The translations under genes were made by a program, and so were the position numbers. From contig CAILMK010000654.1 of NCBI GenBank assembly GCA_903835275.1, forward strand, positions 1 through 7,471: a stretch of 7,471 nt of DNA, read 5' to 3'. How positions within the stretch are numbered: the first letter of the stretch is position 1; every line of letters starts with the position of its first letter. This DNA comes from an uncultured bacterium (GTDB taxonomy: Bacteria > Bacteroidota > Bacteroidia > CAILMK01). Of this stretch, positions 1-5,787 are shown piece by piece. Below the pieces are notes generated by a model. The model was not told the DNA's origin. It worked only from the letters and a program-made list of their open reading frames with translations, and did not search any database.

Positions 1-192
1 ATACGTTCATACGCCATGGCGATGACGGCAACGACCTTCCGTATATACCACGTGCTTTTTTATGTATGGGGTATGAATCATTTTGAAAATTATGCAGTAT
101 CCTTATGGATTAGCGTCATAGGGAATGCACTGGTAGCGGAAGCCATTATTTATTACAAGAGCAGGGATTATATACGAACACTAACCGCTTAA
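1..192 (+). CDS. DUF2306-like predicted membrane protein, 3' end only
   Basis: An open frame runs from the first base to a TAA at 190-192 and encodes the last 63 residues of a protein whose start lies outside the window. The visible part begins IRSYAMAMTATTFRIYHV and later has WISVIGNALVAEAII before a short charged tail ending RTLTA. These pieces resemble the C-terminal part of DUF2306 membrane proteins, where an (H)RxWMIRSYAL segment, a T(L/F)R helix and an N-x-L-(V/L)AE helix are typical; this match is from memory, not a search. Two hydrophobic stretches suggest the last two membrane helices. The family's function is unknown. The next gene starts 10 nt after the stop on the same strand, so the two may be co-transcribed. 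Confidence 0.65.
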   Translation: MRSYAMAMTATTFRIYHVLFYVWGMNHFENYAVSLWISVIGNALVAEAIIYYKSRDYIRTLTA

Positions 193-202
193 ATATAAAA
201 CT

Positions 203-640
203 ATGAAAAATTTCCTTATCGTATCTGTAATAGCCATGCTGAGTGCAGGCATCTATGGCGCCATTGATATGAGCACTGATATTGTCCATGGCAAAATGAT
301 CAACTATGAAAAAGATGATAGCAAAGCTCCGGTTGCAGTAGCAGATCATTCTCGCCAAGTAACCAATAATACTGCTTCCACTACTGTAAGCAGCAGTGAA
401 AAAGTAATGGCGAAAACAAACTTAACTACCAGTGAAACACCTGCGGTTTTACCATTGGCAAAAAAGGCAAAAGAGTCCGTCAGGCCTACTCTTTCCAATC
501 TTAATGTACGCTCATTCGGCAGAGGAGATATTTCAAGGTTTTCCCTTGATACAAATTTCAAATATACTTATGTACCCGATTCTTCCATAGTTTTAACAAC
601 TACTGATTCAACGAAGAAAGAAAATACGGTGGAGAAGTGA
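203..640 (+). CDS. Small exported or membrane-anchored protein of unknown function
   Basis: This 145-residue protein starts at an ATG 10 nt after the preceding stop. I do not recognise a family. Residues 1-3 (MKN) are followed by a hydrophobic stretch at about 4-19 (FLIVSVIAMLSAGIYG), which fits a signal peptide or an uncleaved N-terminal anchor; a small-residue site near A15-A20 could be cleaved. There is no lipobox cysteine and no cysteine at all. Residues 50-80 are rich in Ser, Thr and Asn and look disordered. Residues 95-130 (around NLNVRSFGRGDISRF and KYTYVPDSS) are less biased and may be the conserved part. The last 15 residues are charged and polar. It may share a transcript with the upstream DUF2306-like gene. 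The stop codon abuts a hairpin repeat element that could act in 3' end formation. Confidence 0.7.
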   Translation: MKNFLIVSVIAMLSAGIYGAIDMSTDIVHGKMINYEKDDSKAPVAVADHSRQVTNNTASTTVSSSEKVMAKTNLTTSETPAVLPLAKKAKESVRPTLSNLNVRSFGRGDISRFSLDTNFKYTYVPDSSIVLTTTDSTKKENTVEK

Positions 641-752
641 TATCACACCTCCGGGGTTTTAATTACATCTACGCAAATATATTCTATAATACTGTCATCT
701 CTTCGGGATTCTATGCATGTTAACCTCGAAGAGGTGATATTATTTTAGAAAT
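640..752. repeat. Intergenic element of three 13-nt mini-hairpins
   Basis: Three short hairpins, each with a 5-nt arm, 3-nt loop and 5-nt arm, lie at 645-657 (ACACC-tcc-GGGGT, one mismatch), 697-709 (ATCTC-ttc-GGGAT, one wobble) and 723-735 (ACCTC-gaa-GAGGT, perfect). The third with its flank is an inverted copy of the second: the reverse complement of about 720-749 matches 682-709 at 22 of 28 positions. The outer ends form an imperfect inverted repeat (ATATCACACCTCCGGGG near 641 against ATATCACCTCTTCGAGG on the other strand near 740). From memory, similar 'CTACAAATATGTC + CCTCCGGGG' units are dispersed in Bacteroidota intergenic regions. The first hairpin is followed by TTTT and could terminate transcription of the gene ending at 640. 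Confidence 0.6.
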
Positions 753-763
753 CTCTAAGGTGA

Positions 764-804
764 GCGCGCCGTTGCGAGCGCCCCAAGGGCGAGCAGCGGC
801 GCGC
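764..804. repeat. GC-rich long hairpin
   Basis: A GC-rich 41-nt inverted repeat sits in AT-rich surroundings. The outer stem is a perfect 8 bp (GCGCGCCG at 764-771 with CGGCGCGC at 797-804). It continues with 4 pairs including one G-T (TTGC 772-775 with GCAG 793-796), an asymmetric internal loop (GAG opposite A), a 5-bp stem (CGCCC 779-783 with GGGCG 787-791) and a CAA loop. It is not followed by a T-run, so a simple intrinsic terminator is unlikely. It lies about 110 nt upstream of the next gene. Its role is unknown; a dispersed palindromic repeat or a transcript structure are both possible. Confidence 0.6.
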
Positions 805-877
805 GGATTTATTGAAGACATATTTGCTATTAACAAATCTAAATAATTCACAAATTAGCTTTATAACAATTAAACTT

Positions 878-896
878 CGCAACTTTGCGGTATAAT
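878..896 (+). promoter_or_regulatory. Putative Bacteroidota-type promoter -7 region
   Basis: CAACTTTG at 880-887 differs by one base from the Bacteroidota -7 consensus TAnnTTTG and would place the transcript start near 892-895, leaving a 5' leader of about 20 nt before the ATG at 916. No clear -33 TTTG is present at the right distance; TTAG at 855-858 is the nearest. The -7 box sits inside a short palindrome, CGCAA-ct-TTGCG (878-889). TATAAT at 891-896 is present but falls at the predicted start site rather than in a -10 position. The match is by eye only. Confidence 0.4.
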
Positions 897-915
897 ACCT
901 TAAAACAGCGAAGAC

Positions 916-2058
916 ATGAAATTTGCAACCAAAGCTATCCATGCAGGCCAGGAGCCGGACCCAACAACAGGCGCCATTATGACGCCTATCTATCAAACTT
1001 CCACCTATGTACAGGCGGCGCCTGGTGATCACAAGGGATATGAATATGCCCGCACCCAGAATCCGACGAGGACGGCTCTTGAAACCAATCTGGCTGCCTT
1101 GGAGAACGGTAATTTCGCTTATTGCTTTGGCAGCGGCATGGCCGCTACAGATTCTGTGGCTCGCATGCTTTTGCCCGGTGATGAGGTCATTGCTACCAAT
1201 GATCTTTATGGAGGAAGCTATCGAATCTTCACCAAGGTATTTGCTCGCTATGGCATCAAATTCATCTTTACAGACCTGAGCGATGCCTCCAACCTAAAAA
1301 AACACCTGAACGATAAAACTAAAATGATATGGGTGGAAACTCCAACCAACCCAATGCTCAATATCATCGATATAGCTGAGATCAAAAATCAAATGGGTTC
1401 CTCCTCTCCCCTGCTGGTGGTAGATAATACATTTGCTTCTCCTTACCTTCAAAATCCGCTGGATCTCGGTGCTGATATTATCGTTCATTCTGCAACCAAA
1501 TATCTCGGCGGCCACTCTGATGTAGTGATGGGCGCGGTGATCTGCAAGGATGCAAAAATTGCCGAACAAATAAAATTTTTCCAGAATAGTTGCGGTGCCG
1601 TTCCCGGTCCGCACGATGTGTTTTTAGTGTTGCGCGGAATCAAAACATTGCATGTACGCATGGACAGGCATTGCGAAAACGGCATGAAAATAGCAAACTA
1701 CCTCGTGAATCATCCAAGGGTGGACAGAGTATATTTCCCGGGATTGCCAACGCATCCTGGGCATGCTGTTGCAGCAAAACAAATGAAAAAATTCGGAGGC
1801 ATGATGTCCTTTTCACTCAAGGGAGATAATTACAACGACGCATTGAAAGTTCTTACCAGCACACATCTGTTTTCCCTTGCGGAAAGCCTTGGTGGCGTGG
1901 AATCCCTCATAGGGCATCCAGCCAGCATGACCCACGCATCCATACCCAAGGAAGAGCGGGAAAAAACGGGAGTTGTAGATAGCCTTATACGCCTAAGCGT
2001 GGGAATAGAAGATGCGGACGACCTCATTAAAGACCTGGAGCAGGCTTTGGCCAAATAA
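916..2058 (+). CDS. metB: Cystathionine gamma-synthase / gamma-lyase family PLP enzyme
   Basis: This 380-residue protein belongs to the Cys/Met-metabolism PLP family (fold type I), with full family length. Expected landmarks are present: EYARTQNPTR at 43-52, with Y44 and R46 contacting the neighbouring subunit's PLP phosphate; SGMAA at 73-77; YGG at 98-100; VVDNTF with D170; HSATKYLGGHSD with catalytic K195; AESLGGVESL at 322-331; and substrate-carboxylate R359 in LIRLSVGIED. The enzyme would either condense an activated homoserine with cysteine to cystathionine (MetB) or cleave cystathionine to cysteine (gamma-lyase). E43 and the AESLGGVES...MTHASIP segment closely resemble eukaryotic gamma-lyase, so the symbol is provisional. 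The cytosolic enzyme has its own putative promoter and is followed after 2 nt by an MFS transporter gene. Confidence 0.9.
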   Translation: MKFATKAIHAGQEPDPTTGAIMTPIYQTSTYVQAAPGDHKGYEYARTQNPTRTALETNLAALENGNFAYCFGSGMAATDSVARMLLPGDEVIATNDLYGGSYRIFTKVFARYGIKFIFTDLSDASNLKKHLNDKTKMIWVETPTNPMLNIIDIAEIKNQMGSSSPLLVVDNTFASPYLQNPLDLGADIIVHSATKYLGGHSDVVMGAVICKDAKIAEQIKFFQNSCGAVPGPHDVFLVLRGIKTLHVRMDRHCENGMKIANYLVNHPRVDRVYFPGLPTHPGHAVAAKQMKKFGGMMSFSLKGDNYNDALKVLTSTHLFSLAESLGGVESLIGHPASMTHASIPKEEREKTGVVDSLIRLSVGIEDADDLIKDLEQALAK

Positions 2059-2060
2059 AA

Positions 2061-3386
2061 GTGATACGATCATTAATCCATAAACAGAAGGAAGTATTCA
2101 GCGAAATGAAGTTGCGCGAAAGGCGCACTTTTATCCTGCATATCCTTTATTCAATTATGGATGGTGTTTGCCTTGGAGTACTCGCATTAAATGAATTCGT
2201 TTTCCTGAAAGATGTGGGTGCAGGTTCGCTGCAGGTGGGAATACTTTTCCAGGTGCAGGCATTTGTGATGCCCTTCGCCATTTTCCTCACTTATTTTATT
2301 TCGCGAGTAAAAGAAAAGAAGAAACTTCTCGCAAAAATTGCTCTCTATACACGATTGCCTTTATTGTTATTTGTTTTTTATCCGGATAATATTCACGCAT
2401 CCCCTTACAAGGGATTTTTTATTGCGCTCTACCTGCTTATTTTTCTTTTGTATTACATTGCAAATCCGATCATTCTTCCGGTATTGAATCTATTTACAAA
2501 AGCGATCTACAGGCCCAACAGGTTCGGGAGGTTATTCAGCTATTCACTTATTCTTAACCAGATCGTTTTATTTGTTACCACTATCATTTTCGGAAGGCTG
2601 CTTGACTGGCATACGAGCAGTTATAAATATGTATTTGCAATATTCGGAGTCGTAAGTTTTTATTCCATTTACATCATCACTCTGATCCCCTATAAGGAGC
2701 CCAAGATAAAACAAATTCCACGAGGGCCAAGATTCTGGCGGACGGTTGGGCGTATCTTCCGCGATTCCGTTTTTATCCTTACCAAGGAAAAAGCATTTTT
2801 TGATTTTGAAAAAGGGATGATGGTATACGGTACCGGATATATGATGGCTCTCACTGTAGTGACTATTTACCTGAGCCAGCAATTTCACCTGAGTTTTTCT
2901 GAAGTGGCTTTTTATAAAAATATCACGATTTTTATTTCTATACTAAGCTTCCCTGTATTCGGCAGGATCATGGATGATGGCGGTGATCCGCGGCGTTTCG
3001 CAATTGTAAGTTTTACATTTGCCGGACTTTTTTATGCGCTATTAGCAGTAGCAGGAATAGTAGATAATCAGTTACTTTTTGAGGGTCACAGGATCATTAT
3101 TCTACTTCTTGTGGCGTTCCTGTTACAAGGATTGTTCAGTGGAAGCATGGCGCTAATCTGGGGGATTGGCGCTACCTATTTTGCTCCGAGAGAAGAAGCA
3201 GCACGATTCCATGCCGTGCATCTAAGCCTGACGGGAATACGCGGGCTGATTGGTCCCATACTCGGTGTAGTTGTAAATTATTTATTCGGTTTTTACGGAG
3301 CTTTTGCTTGTATCGTAGGACTTGAAATTGTTGCCATCTACATCATGCGCAAATCTGTGAAGAATGTACAAAGGACAATTGTCTAA
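2061..3386 (+). CDS. MFS transporter
   Basis: A 441-residue polytopic membrane protein with about 12 predicted helices, roughly at residues 26-46, 56-80, 87-107, 118-145, 163-180, 189-210, 255-275, 284-301, 311-333, 344-373, 385-408 and 410-428. A cytoplasmic loop of about 45 residues, rich in basic side chains, separates the two halves, as in the major facilitator superfamily. GRIMDDGGDPRR at 301-312 resembles the MFS loop 8-9 motif (GxxxDxxGxRR). The GTG at 2061 begins 2 nt after the metB-like stop, suggesting translational coupling; an ATG at 2106 (residue 16, MKLRERR) is an alternative start with an AGAAGGAAG stretch about a dozen bases upstream. The substrate is not evident from sequence. 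Its partner suggests a sulfur amino acid or related metabolite, but that is only inference from position. Confidence 0.88.
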   Translation: MIRSLIHKQKEVFSEMKLRERRTFILHILYSIMDGVCLGVLALNEFVFLKDVGAGSLQVGILFQVQAFVMPFAIFLTYFISRVKEKKKLLAKIALYTRLPLLLFVFYPDNIHASPYKGFFIALYLLIFLLYYIANPIILPVLNLFTKAIYRPNRFGRLFSYSLILNQIVLFVTTIIFGRLLDWHTSSYKYVFAIFGVVSFYSIYIITLIPYKEPKIKQIPRGPRFWRTVGRIFRDSVFILTKEKAFFDFEKGMMVYGTGYMMALTVVTIYLSQQFHLSFSEVAFYKNITIFISILSFPVFGRIMDDGGDPRRFAIVSFTFAGLFYALLAVAGIVDNQLLFEGHRIIILLLVAFLLQGLFSGSMALIWGIGATYFAPREEAARFHAVHLSLTGIRGLIGPILGVVVNYLFGFYGAFACIVGLEIVAIYIMRKSVKNVQRTIV

Positions 3387-3388
3387 CT

Positions 3389-3480
3389 AGGATTTGCAGG
3401 ATTAAAGGATAAACAGGATTTTCGCGGATGTATCGTTCTAAATAAAATAAATCTGTGTTATCAGCGGAATCTGCGGGAAA
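3389..3480. repeat. GGATT-rich intergenic repeat between convergent genes
   Basis: The 96-nt gap between two convergent genes contains four GGAT(T) units at about 8-12 nt spacing (AGGATTTGCAGGATTAAAGG, then AGGAT and CAGGATT, 3389-3420), followed by a second motif, AATCTGTGTTATCAGCGGAA, continuing to TCTGCGGGAAA (3450-3480). I recall similar 'GGATTTACAGGATTAAAGGAT' and 'AATCTGTGTxATCTGCGGGAAA' modules scattered between genes in many Bacteroidota genomes; this is recollection, not a search. No strong hairpin with a T-run is visible, so terminators for the flanking genes are not apparent. Confidence 0.45.
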
Positions 3481-3482
3481 AA

Positions 3483-4475
3483 TTATTTCACTACTTTTAC
3501 AATTCCTGATTCACTCTCGTTCTGCAAAGAAACCACATAAATACCCTGGCTAAGATTAACAGGTAATTTAACTAAATGAGTCTCTCCGCCATCTGCTATA
3601 TAATTTGTTGAATAAACACTTTGGCCAAGAGAATTATATACAGACAATTTATATTCTATTTCGGTTTGAAGATTCCCGAACAAAAGCAAGTTGTCACCGC
3701 TGATACTTGCCTTCAATGGTATTGCTATTTTCTTTGTATAGCCTTCTATGCCGCTTGTTGTTTCACTCACAAGATAAGATACAGTTACTTTTCCACTGGA
3801 ATTGGAATCGATCTTCAGAAGTGCTGAAGTATGGCTTGAATCAAACCAGACATGACTGACACTTACCACCGCAAAAGTAGAGGCCCCTCCTGCTGTAGTG
3901 TCTGTTTCCACGTCAGTGATTTTGATATGCAATACATTAGGGAATGTTCCATTCGGTAATTTTAAAGTTCCGTATGCATCAGCATCTAGTGTAGCGAGCC
4001 CCTGCCCTGTGTATGCAAAACCGGGTGCGCTAGCTTTGGTAGTGAAAGTATCAGTTACCTTGTCGCCATAGGAAAAAGGCCTCCTGCAAAACAATGCCGG
4101 ATTCGGATATTTAATAACCAGTGATTGGGTGGTATCTAAGTAAGCCAAAAGATTACCGTTAGTAGGATTATTCTTTATATAAACAAAACTGCCATTGGAG
4201 TATTTTTCAACGAGGGTTGCCTGCGGAAAATCCTTTCCATGTGTGGTTGCAGAAGGCAACACCATCCATTCGGTCATGCTATCATCCCATAAATTATCCT
4301 TGGAATAATCCCAGGTTTGGTTTGGCCCGGCAACAATGCCTGTATTCATAGCGGCATGAATGCGGAAAAATAGTTTTGTTCCCAGAGTAAAATCTTCTGC
4401 ATGTTTGATTGTTACTTGTGAAAAAACAAATGCCGGAAAGAATATAAGTGTCAGAAAGAAATAATATTTTTTCAT
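3483..4475 (-). CDS. Secreted protein with T9SS type A C-terminal sorting domain
   Basis: A 330-residue protein with a clear N-terminal signal peptide (MKKYYFFLTLIFFPAFVFS, likely cleaved before Q20, the FS|Q junction being common in Bacteroidota). Residues 21-250 match no family I recognise; they are rich in beta-type, Ser/Thr/Gly/Asn segments and contain NQTWDYS at 52-58, a pattern seen in many Bacteroidota secreted proteins. The C-terminus, about 270-330, fits the type IX secretion sorting domain (TIGR04183-like): YKLSVYNSLGQSVYST, then LPVNLSQGIYVVSL and a terminal IVKVVK. The protein is therefore probably exported by Sec, passed through the outer membrane by T9SS, and released or anchored at the surface. 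It starts 30 nt after the preceding minus-strand gene, with a putative promoter of its own. Its function is unknown. Confidence 0.88.
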   Translation of the reverse strand: MKKYYFFLTLIFFPAFVFSQVTIKHAEDFTLGTKLFFRIHAAMNTGIVAGPNQTWDYSKDNLWDDSMTEWMVLPSATTHGKDFPQATLVEKYSNGSFVYIKNNPTNGNLLAYLDTTQSLVIKYPNPALFCRRPFSYGDKVTDTFTTKASAPGFAYTGQGLATLDADAYGTLKLPNGTFPNVLHIKITDVETDTTAGGASTFAVVSVSHVWFDSSHTSALLKIDSNSSGKVTVSYLVSETTSGIEGYTKKIAIPLKASISGDNLLLFGNLQTEIEYKLSVYNSLGQSVYSTNYIADGGETHLVKLPVNLSQGIYVVSLQNESESGIVKVVK

Positions 4476-4494
4476 ATTTATGGGATTTATGAGG

Positions 4495-4502
4495 CAAATA
4501 TA
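4495..4502 (-). promoter_or_regulatory. Putative -7 promoter box for the T9SS cargo gene
   Basis: Read on the minus strand this is TATATTTG, an exact match to the Bacteroidota -7 consensus TAnnTTTG. It lies 20-27 nt upstream of the ATG at 4475, which would give a leader of about 12-15 nt. The expected -33 TTG at 17-23 nt spacing is not clear; a TTTG in the end of the upstream gene is only 12 nt away. The assignment is by eye; read-through from the gene ending at 4506 is also possible. Confidence 0.4.
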
Positions 4503-4505
4503 ATA

Positions 4506-5528
4506 CTAAAATTGCAAACTTAGCTTCTCTGCAAATCCTGCAAGGCCCAAGGCGCCACCATTATAAATAAACAGAGCATCTCCTTCTTTTTTTCCCTCAG
4601 ATAAAACATTTTCCATAGCCATAAAATGCTTGATGGAATAAACCGGCTCCATTAAAATCCCTTCTTCTCTGGCAATGGAAATAGTTTTTTGAATGATAGT
4701 ATCATTGATGCTTCCGAAAGATGCCGCCGAAGGAGGTGTTAAAAAATCTAATTTCAGCATTGGAGCATTCCCGGATATTTTGAAAAGAACTGCTATTTTA
4801 TTTCTATAAAATTCGAGTTTGGTTTTGAATTCTTCTTCGGTTCCTGCAATGAGGGTGATGTATATTTCCTTGTCATTCAAACCTAAATATTCAAGACCAA
4901 GAATTAATCCTATGGCAGATATACCCAGTCCGCTATCAATGAAAATATTTCTAAATGAAATATTATTTTCTTTTTCGTTTTGCGCAATATCCAGGGCAAG
5001 CGTCATCGCTCCGGGAATAGCTTCAGATACTGCTGCGCCTTCGTGAAGGATGAAAACCTTTCGCCCTTCTTTTAACTTTTCGTCTTTATATTTTTCTGCT
5101 ATTTCATCAATTTTCTTCCATTCATCACGGGAGATATATTGAATTTTTTCATTGCCCAAAAGCATCTTCATCCACAGTTCATTTCCCTTGGGAGAGGAAC
5201 TATGATTTTCAAGCAACAACAAAGAGAATGGAATTTTATTCTCCCTGAATAATTGCATCGCAGCAATAACATTATTGGAATTGCTTCCGCCGATAATAAC
5301 AACCTCATCAAAATTTTCCTTCAACAAAAAAGGAATCAGGCTTGCATATTTTCTATACTTGGAGCCGCTGATACCCGAACTTAATTCATCTTCACGTTTG
5401 ATGAATAATTTTCCGTTTATATGCTTGATTGATTGAAGCGGATGAATACGTGTATGCAGGTTGAAACTGCTTTCGAGGAAAGGAGTAAGGATGGATTGGA
5501 GTTCTATGGAAGTGAATTGATTTTTCAA
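4506..5528 (-). CDS. ACC deaminase / D-cysteine desulfhydrase family PLP enzyme
   Basis: A 340-residue fold type II PLP enzyme. Landmarks in order: LFIKREDELSSGISGSKYRK at 41-60, with K57 as the expected Schiff-base lysine; GGSNSNNVIAA at 80-90, equivalent to the family's GGxxSNH segment; HEGAAVSEAIPG at 162-173; the glycine-rich IDSGLGISAIGL near 197-208; EPVYSIK at 294-300, with the tyrosine conserved in this family; and IYNGGALGLAGF at 321-332. Family members deaminate 1-aminocyclopropane-1-carboxylate or release H2S, ammonia and pyruvate from D-cysteine; substrate cannot be chosen here. The lysine motif reads SGSK rather than the usual GGNK, so this is a divergent branch. The start is a TTG at 5528; no ATG lies in the same frame nearby. 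A weak -7-like TTTATTTG (5537-5544) would give an almost leaderless transcript. Confidence 0.82.
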   Translation of the reverse strand: MKNQFTSIELQSILTPFLESSFNLHTRIHPLQSIKHINGKLFIKREDELSSGISGSKYRKYASLIPFLLKENFDEVVIIGGSNSNNVIAAMQLFRENKIPFSLLLLENHSSSPKGNELWMKMLLGNEKIQYISRDEWKKIDEIAEKYKDEKLKEGRKVFILHEGAAVSEAIPGAMTLALDIAQNEKENNISFRNIFIDSGLGISAIGLILGLEYLGLNDKEIYITLIAGTEEEFKTKLEFYRNKIAVLFKISGNAPMLKLDFLTPPSAASFGSINDTIIQKTISIAREEGILMEPVYSIKHFMAMENVLSEGKKEGDALFIYNGGALGLAGFAEKLSLQF

Positions 5529-5557
5529 AACAGATACAAATAAAATATTTTTATGTC

Positions 5558-5583
5558 CTTCTTTTTCCTTGATGAAAAAGAAG
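5558..5583. repeat. Perfect 10-bp stem hairpin, A/T-rich
   Basis: CTTCTTTTTC (5558-5567) and GAAAAAGAAG (5574-5583) form a perfect 10-bp inverted repeat around a 6-nt CTTGAT loop. It lies 30 nt upstream of the TTG start at 5528 and about 205 nt downstream of the MeaB-like stop. The stem is pyrimidine on one strand and purine on the other, and neither side has a classic GC-stem plus T-run, so I do not call it a terminator. From memory, a 'TTCCTTGATGAAAAA' core of this sort recurs between genes in Bacteroidota. Confidence 0.55.
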
Positions 5584-5589
5584 CAAAAT

Positions 5590-5601
5590 CCGCCGCGGCG
5601 G
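5590..5601. repeat. 12-bp GC palindrome
   Basis: CCGCCGCGGCGG is a perfect 12-bp palindrome with an embedded CCGCGG, an isolated all-GC island in an AT-rich gap. It lies between the A/T-rich hairpin and the larger nested inverted repeat and is probably part of the same composite element. Confidence 0.5.
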
Positions 5602-5610
5602 AAAGGCTGT

Positions 5611-5759
5611 GAATGAAATCGCTAAAATCTTTCCCTGCCTTCGCTAAACAAAACCAAACTCGCTGCTTAGTTTATCATTTACATTAGATTGTGCTTGCTC
5701 AAACAAGGTTTTGTTTGGTTGCCCCACCCTGCTAAAGATTTTTGTACGCGATTTAATTC
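5611..5759. repeat. Nested 149-nt imperfect palindrome
   Basis: Three pairs of arms are nested about a common centre. GAATGAAATCGC (5611-5622) pairs with GCGATTTAATTC (5748-5759) at 11 of 12 positions. AAAATCTTT (5624-5632) pairs with AAAGATTTT (5734-5742) at 9 of 9. AAACAAAACC (5646-5655) pairs with GGTTTTGTTT (5707-5716) at 10 of 10. The remaining loop is 51 nt. The order is the same on both sides, so the whole can fold as one long interrupted stem. No gene is visible in the 5529-5787 gap. I recall related 'TCGCTAAA...CAAAACCAAACTCGCTGC...GGTTTTGTTTGGTTG' sequences dispersed in Bacteroidota genomes, so this is probably a mobile or non-autonomous repeat. Confidence 0.6.
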
Positions 5760-5787
5760 AAGGCCGATCCCAACTCAATAACGCAGG

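Noticed and set aside
645..735. Three similar hairpins considered as a CRISPR array
   Set aside because: The units are short (about 28 nt with flanks), only 22/28 alike, in mixed orientation and unevenly spaced, with no cas genes nearby.
891..896. TATAAT, an exact E. coli-type -10 hexamer upstream of the cystathionine enzyme gene
   Set aside because: There is no -35-like hexamer at 16-18 nt upstream, and Bacteroidota primary sigma factors use TAnnTTTG boxes; the hexamer also falls where the transcript would start from the -7-like box at 880-887.
745..1032. A 95-codon open frame on the minus strand
   Set aside because: It overlaps the GC hairpin, the promoter region and the conserved N-terminus of the plus-strand PLP enzyme, and its protein has no recognisable features.
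916..5528. A sulfur amino-acid gene cluster joining the cystathionine enzyme and the D-cysteine desulfhydrase-like gene
   Set aside because: The genes are on opposite strands, separated by the MFS and T9SS cargo genes and a repeat; nothing in the sequence shows shared control.
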